Shown: positions 53,429 through 63,870, counted from the first letter of the stretch. The stretch: 64,000 nt of DNA from Nitrospirota bacterium (GCA_021791055.1 JAJYXI010000006.1:37568-101567); one strand, 5' to 3'. Program-made: numbers and translations. Notes: generated by a model from the letters alone, not told the origin.

Positions 53429-54529
53429 CTATAATCTCATTGGCATTACTACGCATTTATAGTCTTCCCCTCCCTCCTCCATAATCATTGCCGGGCTGAG
53501 GGGTTCGTTTAGTTTGAGGATAACCTTTTCGGATGCCATGACATTGAGCGCATCAAGCACATACCTTGCATTGAAGGCCACTGTCATCGCATCTCCGGAA
53601 TAATTTACAGCGATCTCGTCGCTTGCCTCTCCGAGGTCCGGATTCGAGGCAGAAATCACCATATTGCTGGAATCAATGTCCACTTTTACAGCATTGCTTC
53701 TCTCTTTGCTCATTATTGAGACCCTTCTTAAAGACTTTATCAGGAGGTTCTTGTCTACTGTTAGTATCTTCTCGTTGGCAGTAGGAATCACCTGTTCGTA
53801 ATTTGGATAAGTCCCCTCTATAAGCCTCGTCAAAAACTGTATGTTATCTATCTTAAAAAGGATGTGGTTTTTTCCGACTACTACCTTTAACTCCTTTGCT
53901 TCGTCGCTCAGGAATCGTCTCAGCTCAGCCACGGACTTCCTCGAAATAATCAGCTTCTTTTCTTCCCCGGACGTGGCCCCTATTGATCTTTCAGAAAGCG
54001 CCAGCCTGTGGCCGTCCGTTCCCACAACAGTGAGCTTTCCATCCGGTTTTATGTGGAAAAGAAGGCCGTTTAAAACATATCGTGTATCCGATTCGCCTGC
54101 TGCATATATGGATTTGTCTATCATCTCGAGGAGCAATGAGGAGGGAATCTCCATTTCTTCTGTTGTTTCGAGGCCCGGCCAGACAGGGAACTCTTCTGCA
54201 GAGAGGCAGCTCATCCGGAAATTGCTCTTTCCGGATTTTACTTTTACCCACTGGGAGTCCGCAGATTCGAGAATTAGTTCTCCGTCCATCTCCCTCACAA
54301 TCTCGAACAGCTTCCTTGCAGGGATGCACATCCTGCCTTCTTCTGCGATGTTAAGTTTAATAGGCTCCTTAAAGGCGGTCTCAAGGTCTGTGGCGGTAAT
54401 ATAAGCGCCTTCCTTTTCTGCTGCGAGAAGGAAGTGGTTTAAAATGGGCATGGTGTTTTTCTTTTCAACGATGTTTTGAATATCAGAAAGCTTCTTCTGC
54501 AATTCGTCCTTTTCTACGGTTACCTTCAT
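53429..54529 (-). CDS. dnaN: DNA polymerase III beta clamp
   Basis: 366 residues from the ATG at 54529. It overlaps the dnaA stop in an ATGA. A start four codons upstream is possible, but GGAGGGA favours this one. Three-domain clamp shown by the N-terminal DELQKKLSDIQNIVEKKNTMPILNH and the C-terminal YKCVVMPMRL. It tethers the polymerase to DNA. Confidence 0.96.
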   Translation of the reverse strand: MKVTVEKDELQKKLSDIQNIVEKKNTMPILNHFLLAAEKEGAYITATDLETAFKEPIKLNIAEEGRMCIPARKLFEIVREMDGELILESADSQWVKVKSGKSNFRMSCLSAEEFPVWPGLETTEEMEIPSSLLLEMIDKSIYAAGESDTRYVLNGLLFHIKPDGKLTVVGTDGHRLALSERSIGATSGEEKKLIISRKSVAELRRFLSDEAKELKVVVGKNHILFKIDNIQFLTRLIEGTYPNYEQVIPTANEKILTVDKNLLIKSLRRVSIMSKERSNAVKVDIDSSNMVISASNPDLGEASDEIAVNYSGDAMTVAFNARYVLDALNVMASEKVILKLNEPLSPAMIMEEGGEDYKCVVMPMRL

Positions 54530-55902
54530 TGTTCCCTCCATTTTAATAGAAGATAAGATGATCCTCTCAGCTTCTTGGTTATATTCTCTATGCTTTTATT
54601 CAGGTTTTCATCCCTGTGGCGCCTGTCTGCTGTCTGCTTGCATGCATATATTACTGTGGCATGGTCTTTTCCGCCAAAGCATCTCCCGATTTCGCTTAAC
54701 GAGAGCTGCGTAAGCTGCTTGGCGAGATACATCGCTATCTGCCTTGCGTTCGCCACTTCCTTTGTCCGTTTCTTCGTCTTCAGTTCCTGCACCTTTAGTC
54801 CGAAATATTCGCACACTGCCTTTTGTATCAAATCTACGGTTATGGGTTTATCCTCTTCGGATATCAGGTCTTTGAGCACATTCTTTGCCATATTTATGTC
54901 TATGGGCATGCCTGTAAGGGATGCATGCGCGCCTAACTTTATAAGACAGCCCTCAAGTTCTCTTATGTTAGATTTCACCTTTGTGGCTATGAAATAGGCG
55001 ACTTCGTCACTTATTGACAGCTTCTCTATCTCTGCCTTTTTGTATATAATTGCGACCTTTGTCTCGACCTCAGGAAGCTGAATGTCAGCGATAAGCCCCA
55101 TGCTGAACCTCGACCTGAGTCTGTCAGTAATATCCGCTATTTCCAGAGGCGAGCGATCGCTCGAAACCACTATCTGGCGCTGTTTTTCGTAAAGGGAATT
55201 GAATGTATGAAAGAATTCCTCCTGTGTGGTGGTCTTGCCTGCTATAAATTGAATATCATCAACAAGCAAGACATCCACATTCCTGTACTTTTCCTTAAAT
55301 TCCCCCATCTTTTCGTGCCTGAGCGCAGAAATAACCTCATTGGTGAACTGCTCTGCCGATACATAATAAACTATCATACCGGGATTTTTATCCACTATGG
55401 CGTTGCCTATTGCATTTATAATATGTGTCTTGCCGAGACCTACTCCTCCGTAAATAAACAACGGGTTGTAAGAATGGCCGGGGCTTTCCCCAACCCTCTT
55501 GGCAGCAGCATGGGCAAACTGGTTTGAAGGGCCCACCACAAATGTATCAAATGTGTATTTTGGATTTAAATAAATACCCCTGCTCGCAAGCTTTGTCTTT
55601 CTGTTTTCAAGCCGAGAATCCATCCTTCTGAGGGCAGCGTCCTCTTTCTCTGCCGTCTTGTACTTTACTGCTACAGGATAGCCGAGAATTCCTTCCAGGA
55701 CTTCTCCAATAATAGTGGGGTAATAGTCCTCAATCCAGTCCCTGAAAAACCTGTTTGGAATTTCGAAGGTTGCAGTTTTATCTTTAAGATGAAGGAGTTT
55801 TATTGGTTTGAACCATAGGTCGAATATGCCTTCTCCAACCTTTTCAGCAATTTTAGATAGACCTTTATTCCAGATATTTTCTGTGCCTGTAACCGCTACC
55901 AT
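54526..55902 (-). CDS. dnaA: Chromosomal replication initiator DnaA
   Basis: 458 residues. Walker A GGVGLGKTHI, Walker B LLVDDIQFIAGK, and the DnaA-box-binding helix-turn-helix RCFGGKDHATVIYACKQ (a form of GGxDHxTV). It opens the origin, which probably lies directly upstream. First gene of dnaA-dnaN-gyrB. Confidence 0.97.
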   Translation of the reverse strand: MVAVTGTENIWNKGLSKIAEKVGEGIFDLWFKPIKLLHLKDKTATFEIPNRFFRDWIEDYYPTIIGEVLEGILGYPVAVKYKTAEKEDAALRRMDSRLENRKTKLASRGIYLNPKYTFDTFVVGPSNQFAHAAAKRVGESPGHSYNPLFIYGGVGLGKTHIINAIGNAIVDKNPGMIVYYVSAEQFTNEVISALRHEKMGEFKEKYRNVDVLLVDDIQFIAGKTTTQEEFFHTFNSLYEKQRQIVVSSDRSPLEIADITDRLRSRFSMGLIADIQLPEVETKVAIIYKKAEIEKLSISDEVAYFIATKVKSNIRELEGCLIKLGAHASLTGMPIDINMAKNVLKDLISEEDKPITVDLIQKAVCEYFGLKVQELKTKKRTKEVANARQIAMYLAKQLTQLSLSEIGRCFGGKDHATVIYACKQTADRRHRDENLNKSIENITKKLRGSSYLLLKWREQ

Positions 55903-56206
55903 CCTCCATCCTCTTTCCCGAACAGCAAATTATCCATTATTTATGAACATGTTATTAACAATTGTTAATAACTCTATCTATTTTTACCTGCTCATTATAG
56001 CCTATCTGTTAAATCAAGGGCAATAATCTGTTAGTTGATCCCAGCCAAAAATCTTTTCAACAAAAACAGCATCTTAATATAAAAACCGCATTGAACTTTT
56101 CATTGCCCTAACTCGTTGTTAAATAAATCTCAAAACGCATTATTAACAAATTAACAGCGCCTACTAAGACTACTACTTTAAATATATATAATAAAGAATA
56201 GTAGTA
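55903..56206. other. Candidate replication origin (oriC)
   Basis: A gene-free, AT-rich 304 bp between dnaA and prfB. DnaA-box-like 9-mers with one change from TTATNCACA occur as TTATGAACA (55941), TTATTAACA (55952, 56140) and reversed TGTTAATAA (55963), plus TTATCCATT (55930). A very AT-rich segment (56176-56199) followed by TAGTAGTAC may be the unwinding region and DnaA-trio. Confidence 0.65.
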
Positions 56207-57332
56207 CTATTTATTAACCTGTGATAATGTCTTTAAATATCCTTCTATAAAGACATCTATATCCCCGTTAAGAACAGCATCAACATTTCCAATCTCGATG
56301 TTCGTCCTATGGTCTTTAACAAGCCTGTAAGGCTGAAGCACATAAGACCTTATCTGGTTTCCCCATGATATCTCTTTTTTGTCCCCGATGATATTTTCGA
56401 GTGTCTGTTCCCGCTCTTTTAAGGATCTATCATAAAGCCTTGATTTCAAGATCTTCATTGCCAATTCCCTGTTTCTGTGCTGAGATCTTTCGCTCTGGCA
56501 TGAAACAATTATCCCTGATGGAATATGCGTAATCCTGACAGCAGACGATACCTTGTTTACATGCTGGCCACCTGCACCGGATGCCCTGAATGTATCTGTC
56601 TTTAAATCCTCTTCCCTTATGTCGATTTTTATATCATCCTCTATTTCGGGGTATACAAGCACGGCTGAAAAGGATGTGTGTCTCCTTTTATTTGCATCAA
56701 AAGGGGATATCCTTACGAGTCTGTGGATGCCTGCCTCTGCTTTTAAATAACCGTAGGCATAAGAATTACCATTTGATTTGGCAACAGTAAAGGTCACTCC
56801 CTTAATCCCGGCCGTATCCCCTAACTGCAAATCAGCGATCTCTGTTTTGTAGCCATGGTTTTCTGCCCATCTCATATACATCCTCATTAACATCTGTGCC
56901 CAATCCTGGCTCTCTGTCCCTCCGGCACCGGGATGTATGGTTACTATTGCGTTGTTCTTATCCACTTCCCCGGAAAGAAGCAGTTTCATCTCTATGTCTT
57001 CTAATATCCTTCTGAGCTCTCCGGACCCTCTTTTGATGTCTTCAAAGAATATTTCCCCTTCATCCTCGGTTAAAATCTCCAGCGATTCTTCGAGGTAGAG
57101 AATTTTGCTGATGGCATTTTCTATAGGCTGTATTTTTTCTTCGATGTCTGATTTTTTCTTCTGCAGGTTTTTTAACCTATCAGGAGAAGACCATACATCT
57201 TCTGAGGAGAGTTCCTTTTCAATATTCGCTAATTCTGCTTTGAGTCTGTCGACATCAAAGATAACCTCTTAAAGAGTTTGCCCTTTCTTTTAATTCTACT
57301 ATGTATTCTTTAAGTTCATTCTGCAATAACAT
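56207..57332 (-). CDS. prfB: Peptide chain release factor 2, with programmed +1 frameshift
   Basis: About 374 residues if read through a frameshift. Frame one starts at the ATG at 57332 and stops after 25 codons at CTT-TGA (TGA at 57255-57257), preceded by an AGAGGTTAT element. Slipping one base gives GAT and continues to 56207. This is the classic RF2 autoregulation. The SPF tripeptide ([12 protein letters not shown]) and GGQ loop ([13 protein letters not shown]) are intact. Recognises UAA and UGA. The long tail upstream is otherwise gene-free. Confidence 0.93.
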
Positions 57333-57348
57333 TTTAGATTCCTCCTTA

Positions 57349-58929
57349 TTACTTCCTTTTTATCAGCAGCAACACCGAACAAACGATACAGAGATACGAA
57401 AATATGTCCCCGTATTTCGTATATGGAGTCAGTGTCCTGTCTGTTTTTATATCTTTGACCAAAAATGTCCTTTTAAATAATGGCGTTGTGCTCAATATCC
57501 TTCCGCTGCTGTCTATAAACCCGGAGATCCCTGTATTTGCAGCCCTTATTACAGGCTTTCTATTCTCTATGGCCCTGAACACAGCCATGCTGAAGTGCTG
57601 ATAAGGGCCGTGTGTTTTCCCAAACCAGGCATCGTTAGTTATTGTTATAATAAAGTCTCCGCCGCGGACATAAAATTTCCTTACAAGGCCAGGGAATATT
57701 ATTTCGTAACAGATAAGCGTACCGAAACTTCCGAATGGTGTTACTGCCTTGATATAACTGTCCCCCGGAACATAATCCCCAACCCCAACAACTAACTTGT
57801 CGATAAAGAATAACAGGCTTCTAAGCGGAACATATTCTCCGAAGGGCACTAAATGTATTTTATCATAGATATAGGAGACATTTCCATTTTTATCAAGGAG
57901 CAATGCGCTGTTGGTATATCCGATCTCTGTTCTCTGACGCTTTTTGGTGTCTGTGTTCTGTTTTCTGTCATCTGTTTTCTGTTCTTTAGCCAGAACGCTT
58001 CCAAAAAGCATATAGGAATTCAGTTGTTTCTGAAAGTAGAGGAGATTATCTGTCAGTTCTTTGTCCTTTCCGAAGAAGAACGGCACCGAGGTTTCGGGCC
58101 ATACAATAATATTCGGCTGCTCATTTGCAGCAGCAATAGATAGCTCCTGGTATGCACTGATAACTGCACTCTGGTAAGAAGGCGCCCATTTCTTATCCTG
58201 CTCGATATTTCCCTGAACAATTGCAGCGCGGATATTCGCTCCATCCCTTTTCTGGTGCAGCTTGTAAAGGCCATAGGAAAAGGTTGCTAAAAGAATAACC
58301 GGCAGGAGTACAAAACCGCTGATGGTCGGGATAAGGGAATAAAGGGGGCGCTCCGCCCTTCTTCTTTTTAATAATAAGGCATCTGCGAATGCGCCATTAA
58401 TGGCTACCAAGAGAAAAGAGATTCCATAAACTCCTGTTACATCAGCCACCTGTATGAATGCAAGGAACTTATACTGGCTGTAAGCAAGGCTTGACCACGG
58501 GAAGCCGGTCAGGGCGTAAGAGCGGGCAAACTCAAGGACAGTCCAGAAGACAGGAGCGACAAACATCACAGGCAGGTCTGTTTTTCTTATATACGATGAA
58601 TACAAAAGGGAGAATAAGGCCGGATAAAGACTCAGATAAAGACACAGGAGCAGGACTATCAAAAGGCTCGGCACAAGCGGTATGGAGCCGTACTTGTTTA
58701 TGGAATGGTAAATCCAGTAAGTAGTGCCGAAGAAATACACAATGCCGAAGAAAAACCCTGCCTTAAATGCCGATTTTCTGTCCTTGCCGTAAAGGAAGAC
58801 GAGTAGCGGTATCAAAGCAACCCATGCGAGGGGAAAGATGTCTATCTTCGGGAATGATAAAGACAGCAGCAGCCCTGAAAAAATAGCAGGGCCATAAAGC
58901 TTGTTGAATTTTGTCTGAAGATTATCCAT
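57349..58929 (-). CDS. lnt: Apolipoprotein N-acyltransferase
   Basis: 526 residues: six or more membrane helices, then a nitrilase-type domain with Glu (IIVWPETSVPFF), Lys (YDKIHLVPFGEYVP) and Cys (TLICYEIIFPGLVR). It N-acylates lipoproteins, of which this window has many. A repeat-derived segment (about residues 315-336, KTDDRKQNTDTKKRQRT) sits between the Glu and Lys motifs. It is 17 bp from prfB. Confidence 0.93.
   Translation of the reverse strand: MDNLQTKFNKLYGPAIFSGLLLSLSFPKIDIFPLAWVALIPLLVFLYGKDRKSAFKAGFFFGIVYFFGTTYWIYHSINKYGSIPLVPSLLIVLLLCLYLSLYPALFSLLYSSYIRKTDLPVMFVAPVFWTVLEFARSYALTGFPWSSLAYSQYKFLAFIQVADVTGVYGISFLLVAINGAFADALLLKRRRAERPLYSLIPTISGFVLLPVILLATFSYGLYKLHQKRDGANIRAAIVQGNIEQDKKWAPSYQSAVISAYQELSIAAANEQPNIIVWPETSVPFFFGKDKELTDNLLYFQKQLNSYMLFGSVLAKEQKTDDRKQNTDTKKRQRTEIGYTNSALLLDKNGNVSYIYDKIHLVPFGEYVPLRSLLFFIDKLVVGVGDYVPGDSYIKAVTPFGSFGTLICYEIIFPGLVRKFYVRGGDFIITITNDAWFGKTHGPYQHFSMAVFRAIENRKPVIRAANTGISGFIDSSGRILSTTPLFKRTFLVKDIKTDRTLTPYTKYGDIFSYLCIVCSVLLLIKRK
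57923..57986. repeat. CTGTTTTCTGT-type repeat inside lnt
   Basis: The word TCTGTTTTCTGT and variants repeat in tandem across this stretch in frame with lnt. The translated part is highly charged and not typical of the enzyme. Confidence 0.75.
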
Positions 58930-58986
58930 AATTTGTAAAATTCATTGTTAATTATTACTGTCTTTTATGTTATCATAAAAAAAGTT

Positions 58987-59769
58987 ATGCCTGCTATTAT
59001 TATTATACCGTCCCGCTACGCCTCCTCCCGTTTCCCGGGAAAACCCCTCTGCCTCCTCTCAGGAAAACCCATGATTCAGCATGTTTATGAAAGGGCAAAG
59101 GAAGCAAGGCTCGCTCAGGATGTATTTGTGGCAACGGACAATAAACTCATCTATGATGCCGTGGAAGGTTTTGGCGGAAAGGCTGTTATGACATCAGAGG
59201 AACATCCATCAGGCACCGACAGGATTGCAGAGGCAGTGCAGAAGCTCCGTGATTCGGGGCTCAGGATAGAAGGAGAGGATTTAATCGTCAATGTTCAGGG
59301 AGACGAGCCTATGATTCATCCAGATATGATAGACGATGTTATAAGGCTGATGGAGGATGAAAGGGCATCTATGGGCACTCTCGCAAAAAGGATAGGGGAA
59401 GCTGAAGAGATTACAGATCCGAATATTGTAAAGGTCGTCTTTAATGCAGAGGGATTTGCCCTTTATTTTTCGAGGTCACCAATTCCATATCATAGGAATG
59501 AGTGGAAAGACCTAAGACAGATTACGGTTCACGGTTCACGGTTCACGGTTTTCAAGCACATCGGCATATATGCTTACAGAAGGGATGTATTGCTAAGCCT
59601 CTCAAAACTGCCTTCCACAAAACTGGAAGAGACAGAAAAGCTGGAGCAGTTGAGGGCTTTGGAAAACGGTTTCAGGATTAAGATAAAAGAGACAGAGTTT
59701 GAGACCATCGGCGTAGATACGCCAATGGATTTGGAAAGGGTAGAGAAATGCCTAAGTATATCTTTGTAA
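58987..59769 (+). CDS. kdsB: 3-deoxy-manno-octulosonate cytidylyltransferase
   Basis: 260 residues. Motifs [50 protein letters not shown] and [13 protein letters not shown]. Activates Kdo as CMP-Kdo. Residues about 180-188 (TVHGSRFTV) come from a GGTTCAC tandem repeat inserted just before KHIGIYAY. It overlaps pyrG by 22 bp, which supplies the CTP it uses. Confidence 0.94.
   Translation: MPAIIIIPSRYASSRFPGKPLCLLSGKPMIQHVYERAKEARLAQDVFVATDNKLIYDAVEGFGGKAVMTSEEHPSGTDRIAEAVQKLRDSGLRIEGEDLIVNVQGDEPMIHPDMIDDVIRLMEDERASMGTLAKRIGEAEEITDPNIVKVVFNAEGFALYFSRSPIPYHRNEWKDLRQITVHGSRFTVFKHIGIYAYRRDVLLSLSKLPSTKLEETEKLEQLRALENGFRIKIKETEFETIGVDTPMDLERVEKCLSISL
59523..59550. repeat. GGTTCAC tandem repeat inside kdsB
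   Basis: About three and a half copies of ACGGTTC/GTTCACG in frame. The encoded short segment is not found in the usual enzyme. Confidence 0.75.
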
Positions 59770-61403
59770 CAGGTGGAGTCGTATCGGCATTAGGTAAAGG
59801 TATTGCAGCAGCGGCAACAGGAGCGCTTCTTGAGGCAAAGGGTCTCAGGGTCACGATGCAGAAGCTCGATCCGTATATCAATGTTGACCCGGGGACATTA
59901 AGCCCTTTTGAGCACGGAGAGGTCTTTGTTACAGATGACGGGTGCGAGACAGACCTTGATTTAGGGCATTACGAGAGATTTACACATGTAAGGACATCTC
60001 TTTTCAACAACTATACAACGGGAAAGATATATAACAATGTGATAACAAAGGAGAGAAGGGGCGATTATCTTGGAGATACCGTACAAGTCGTTCCCCACAT
60101 AACCGATGAGATAAAAAGCGCCATAAAGTCTGCAGCAACAGAGGAATATGATATAGCAATAGTAGAGATTGGCGGCACGGTCGGAGACATAGAGAGTCTG
60201 CCCTTTCTTGAGGCCATAAGGCAGTTCAGGCACGATGTAGGCAGGGAAAATGTCTTATATATGCACCTGACCCTCGTTCCTTATATAAAGGCAGCAGGAG
60301 AGCTCAAGAGCAAGCCTACTCAGCACAGCGTTAAAGAGCTGAGGGCAATAGGTATCCAGCCGGATATACTCGTCTGCAGGTCAGAGATGCCCCTTTCTGC
60401 TGATGTCAAGCGTAAGATAGCCCTTCACTGTAACCTCGAGCCCGATGCTGTTATTGCAGCAATCGATGTTGAGACAGTTTACGAAGTACCGCTTTCCTTT
60501 AAATCGGAGGGCCTTGATAAGCTGATAGAAAAGAAACTGTTTCTCAACCGTCCTGAGCCTGAGCTATCCCGCTGGGCAGAGGTGGTGCACAGGATAAAAG
60601 AGCCGAAATTCGAGACAACAATAGCCATTGTCGGAAAATATGTAGGACTCAAGGATGCTTATAAAAGCCTTACAGAGGCGCTTCTCCACGGCGGCATTGC
60701 AAACAATGCGAGGGTAAACCTGCAGTGGGTTGATTCCGAAGAGATAGAGGCAAAAGGGGCAGAGAGCTTTTTATCAGAAGCGGATGGAATACTCGTACCC
60801 GGAGGATTCGGAAGCAGGGGGATAGAGGGAAAGATAGAGGCTATCAGATACGCAAGGGAAAAGAAGATACCTTACTTTGGAATATGTCTTGGAATGCAGA
60901 CCGCTGTGATAGAATTCAGCCGCAATGTCTGCAAGCTTCAAGCCAACAGCACAGAATTCAATGCAAATGTAAAAGACCCTGTTATTTATCTTATGGAGAA
61001 GTGGTATAACCACAGGACAGGCAAGATAGAAGAACGCACAAAAGAATCACAGATGGGCGGTACAATGAGGCTCGGGGCATATCCCTGCATCATTAAAGAG
61101 GGCACCCATGCCTTTAATGCTTACGGAGCAAAGGAAATATCGGAAAGGCACAGGCACAGATACGAGTTTAACAACAAGTATAGAGAAATCCTTACCCAAA
61201 ACGGCCTTACAATCAGTGGCACATCTCCGGATGGAGAGCTGGTGGAGATGGTTGAATTAAAAGACCATCCCTGGTTTTTGGGATGCCAGTTCCATCCTGA
61301 ATTCAAATCAAAGCCCATAGAGCCGCACCCATTGTTTAAGGCATTCATAGGCGCATCCCTCAAAGAGAAGCGCGAGCTTTTTCATCTGAATGAAGGGCAG
61401 TAA
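59748..61403 (+). CDS. pyrG: CTP synthase
   Basis: 551 residues. Synthetase part: [47 protein letters not shown]. Glutaminase part: VPGGFGSRG and the nucleophile Cys in GICLGMQ, with His-Glu in CQFHPEF. It converts UTP to CTP. It overlaps kdsB and the SGNH gene, so all three are co-translated. Confidence 0.97.
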   Translation: MPKYIFVTGGVVSALGKGIAAAATGALLEAKGLRVTMQKLDPYINVDPGTLSPFEHGEVFVTDDGCETDLDLGHYERFTHVRTSLFNNYTTGKIYNNVITKERRGDYLGDTVQVVPHITDEIKSAIKSAATEEYDIAIVEIGGTVGDIESLPFLEAIRQFRHDVGRENVLYMHLTLVPYIKAAGELKSKPTQHSVKELRAIGIQPDILVCRSEMPLSADVKRKIALHCNLEPDAVIAAIDVETVYEVPLSFKSEGLDKLIEKKLFLNRPEPELSRWAEVVHRIKEPKFETTIAIVGKYVGLKDAYKSLTEALLHGGIANNARVNLQWVDSEEIEAKGAESFLSEADGILVPGGFGSRGIEGKIEAIRYAREKKIPYFGICLGMQTAVIEFSRNVCKLQANSTEFNANVKDPVIYLMEKWYNHRTGKIEERTKESQMGGTMRLGAYPCIIKEGTHAFNAYGAKEISERHRHRYEFNNKYREILTQNGLTISGTSPDGELVEMVELKDHPWFLGCQFHPEFKSKPIEPHPLFKAFIGASLKEKRELFHLNEGQ

Positions 61404-61917
61404 GCGCATAGCCTTCATAGGCGATTCCTTAACAGAATATTTTGATTGGCAGAACCGTTTCCCTGAATATGAGGTAATGAATCTCGGGATAGCAGGGGAG
61501 ACAGTTGAAGGGCTTCTTGGCCGGATTGATAGAATCATTTCATCAATCAAAAATCCCGATTGCATCTTCCTAATGACAGGCATCAATAATATCGCAATGG
61601 AGGACTTCGATATTCTCGAATCGTACAAAAAGATTGTTAGCGAACTATCATCCAAGTTTAAAGATGCAGTAATTGTTGTTCAGAGCATATTGCCCGTGAA
61701 TTTACACTGGATAGATAGCGGCGTAATAAAGGCAATAAACAGGAAGCTAAAAGATATCGCTCATGAATTCAATGCAGAATACCTTGATGTATTCTCGTTT
61801 TTTGTAAATGCGCATGGAAGGTCAGAAGATAGTTATCTGCTTGACGACGGCGTGCATCTTAGTGATGCAGGGTATGATGCGTGGGCAAAGGTGGTTGAGG
61901 GGTTTTTGAAAGACTGA
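61390..61917 (+). CDS. SGNH/GDSL hydrolase
   Basis: 175 residues. The catalytic Ser is in FIGDSLTE, the Gly in GIAGETVEG, the Asn in MTGINNIAM, and the Asp-His pair in [14 protein letters not shown]. These esterases act on lipids or acyl groups. It has no signal peptide, so it is probably cytoplasmic. It overlaps pyrG by 14 bp. Confidence 0.9.
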   Translation: MKGSKRIAFIGDSLTEYFDWQNRFPEYEVMNLGIAGETVEGLLGRIDRIISSIKNPDCIFLMTGINNIAMEDFDILESYKKIVSELSSKFKDAVIVVQSILPVNLHWIDSGVIKAINRKLKDIAHEFNAEYLDVFSFFVNAHGRSEDSYLLDDGVHLSDAGYDAWAKVVEGFLKD

Positions 61918-61952
61918 CATCATGCTGTCATTAAGCAAAAGCTATACTTACT

Positions 61953-61997
61953 ATGCGTGATGAGTGATGCGCATTACGCATTACGGATTACGAATTC
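61953..61997. repeat. ATTACG/GATGCG word-repeat element
   Basis: Tandem GTGATG, GCATTACG and GGATTACG words between the SGNH gene and a hypothetical gene. Similar in style to the elements at 11253 and 53361. Confidence 0.6.
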
Positions 61998-62073
61998 GTT
62001 GATCTTTGAAAATTGTGAGTATTAACAATGAAAGACAGTGAAGATGAATCACTGTTATGAGGAGGTGAGAGTT

Positions 62074-62541
62074 TTGCTTAGAGAACAGGAATTAAAAGAA
62101 CTGGCAGCTTGTGTTTACAAAGACATCAAAAGAATGTATGGTGAGAATCCAAAGCAATTACCAAGACAGTATTTTGTTTTCAAAGGACGAACTTTCGCAC
62201 AAATCTTAGCTCCTCCACTTGAAGAGCTTCAGCAATTCGTCGATATGTTGAAAGCGTACAATCCAGATAAGATTTTGTTTGTTATGTATGGTCGTGGTGT
62301 GTCGTCTTTTGATATAAATACTCCAGAAGAGAAAAGTGAGAGCGGAGATTCTATACTCTTTTATATCACTAATCTTCAAACTACTGAACTATCTATGTAT
62401 GCGGATATTTATGTGTGTAAAGACGGTAGTCTGGAAATCGGTCCCTTGGAAAAATCGGACGAATTTTTCGGTCCAGACATAGAACCATTTAGACCAGAAC
62501 ATTGGAACACGTGTACAAGAGTTCCAGTTTATGATTTGTGA
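62074..62541 (+). CDS. Hypothetical protein
   Basis: 155 residues from a TTG start. GAGGAGGTGA ends six bases before it, while the upstream ATG at 62044 lacks a site. The protein is soluble, mixed alpha/beta (FVFKGRTFAQILAPPLEELQQF, KILFVMYGRG). No family recognised. Flanked by a repeat and by another small unknown gene, so it is probably accessory. Confidence 0.6.
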   Translation: MLREQELKELAACVYKDIKRMYGENPKQLPRQYFVFKGRTFAQILAPPLEELQQFVDMLKAYNPDKILFVMYGRGVSSFDINTPEEKSESGDSILFYITNLQTTELSMYADIYVCKDGSLEIGPLEKSDEFFGPDIEPFRPEHWNTCTRVPVYDL

Positions 62542-62648
62542 TTGTTGAATTTGTTATCTCATTATAGGCCTGTATTCTCATCCGCAAATTGACTCTATTA
62601 CATCGCATCCATAAAATTTCATTCAAAATCTCATATTGGGGAGGGCAT

Positions 62649-62888
62649 ATGTATATCAAAAAAGAAGATTTCAATTACTTTGAGGGGCTTTATAAAAGCC
62701 TCGACGAGGCGAAAAGGAAAAGGTTTCTGGAAATACTCCTGAAAGCCGGCAGTAAAAGAGCAGGAACAGACATCTCCAAGATACAGGTAGTCGGAGATGA
62801 AATATACAACGAACGGGGTATCGATCCAAACGAAATGGTCACAAGAACCATGATTAAAAAAGCCTATAAGGCTGTAAAAGATGAATAG
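62649..62888 (+). CDS. Small hypothetical protein
   Basis: 79 residues from the ATG behind GGGGAGGG. Charged helical protein (YFEGLYKSLDEAKRKRFLEILLKAG) with a basic C-terminus. No family recognised. It may be part of an accessory cluster with the gene before it. Confidence 0.5.
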   Translation: MYIKKEDFNYFEGLYKSLDEAKRKRFLEILLKAGSKRAGTDISKIQVVGDEIYNERGIDPNEMVTRTMIKKAYKAVKDE

Positions 62889-62992
62889 AAATGAAACACA
62901 GGCACAAAGGAAATGAAAATGTTATTGCGAGCCGAAGGCGAGGCAATATCAAGGACGAGATTTGATGCCTTTAAGCTGGAGGGCTTTTATTG

Positions 62993-63436
62993 TTATATCT
63001 TGACGGGATTTATAGCCGTGAATCCAAACACTTGAACTATATCGCAAAGATTTTTATCCGATGACACAAAAATCCAATCTTTTTCAGAAATCAAACTGAA
63101 AGCACCGAGATGCAAAGCATCCAATGTTCTTAGCCCACAGGTCTTACCGTATTTCTTTAACAAAGACTCCGCCTCCTGGATAGCTGCGTGTCCCAAAGTC
63201 TCGATATTAAAAGATGCCAATTCTTCATCAAACCCTGATATTGCCTCGTTCAATCTGGCATCGTCTATTTCGTTGTTTCTGAATCTTCGGAATAAAGCAC
63301 TGATAAATTCAAGTCTGGCAAGCTCTGAAATCCACACTTCATTTTCTGGCGAGTTAATCAGTGCTGTGACTTCATCAGAACCTTCCTCTTCATGGAAAAA
63401 TTTTACAAGGGCAGAGGTATCGAAGAATAACTTCAT
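62993..63436 (-). CDS. PIN-domain toxin (VapC-like)
   Basis: 147 residues. Acidic motifs: LFFDTSALVKFFHEEEG, the Glu of ISELARLEF, LRTLDALHLGAF and FVSSDKNL. Typical PIN ribonuclease layout. It overlaps its antitoxin by 4 bp. Confidence 0.9.
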   Translation of the reverse strand: MKLFFDTSALVKFFHEEEGSDEVTALINSPENEVWISELARLEFISALFRRFRNNEIDDARLNEAISGFDEELASFNIETLGHAAIQEAESLLKKYGKTCGLRTLDALHLGAFSLISEKDWIFVSSDKNLCDIVQVFGFTAINPVKI

Positions 63437-63648
63437 ATCCTATCTTCTCTGGTCAGCAGTATATCGTTGCTCAAAGAGCCTTTGCATGACTTAAGTAATT
63501 CCCTGACTCTCTGATATGCCTTTAATGGTTTTACCGCTTTTTTCTCTTTCGCCTTGCCTTTTAAAGAAAGGATTAAATCATAGACAATGCTCAACTCCGA
63601 TGGCTCCAAAGTATCCAATTCTTTTATGGTCTGTTCTTTTATCTTCAT
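63433..63648 (-). CDS. Antitoxin of the adjacent PIN toxin
   Basis: 71 residues. MKIKEQTIKELDTLEPSELS resembles the small helical antitoxins found before VapC-like PIN genes. GGGGAG precedes the start. Family assignment is tentative but the overlap with the toxin makes the pairing clear. Confidence 0.75.
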   Translation of the reverse strand: MKIKEQTIKELDTLEPSELSIVYDLILSLKGKAKEKKAVKPLKAYQRVRELLKSCKGSLSNDILLTREDRI

Positions 63649-63796
63649 CGCGCTCCCCCTTGCATCTACTCGTTTTTTTTAAATTATAGCATACAAAAAG
63701 AATCTAATGGATGTATGCATACAGGTTGTTATTTTACTGTCTTGACAGAAAGCTGAAATGGAACAGAATATTAGATACTAATCTGACCCTTTCATA

Positions 63797-63870
63797 TTTG
63801 ATGCCTTTAAGCCGAAGTGCTTTTTCATTCAAGAAATATGGGATGTGTCCCTAATTACACTTAATTACAC
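63797..63870. repeat. Repeat-derived junction next to a transposase remnant
   Basis: TTTGATGCCTTTAAGC (63797-63812) also occurs at 62961-62976. ATGGGATGTGTCCCTAAT (63837-63854) matches the element at 35739. Two TTAATTACAC direct copies follow. These join directly to the cut end of the transposase. Confidence 0.65.

Noticed and set aside
53841..54404. 187-codon plus-strand ORF
   Set aside because: Shadow of dnaN, whose reading frame is certain.
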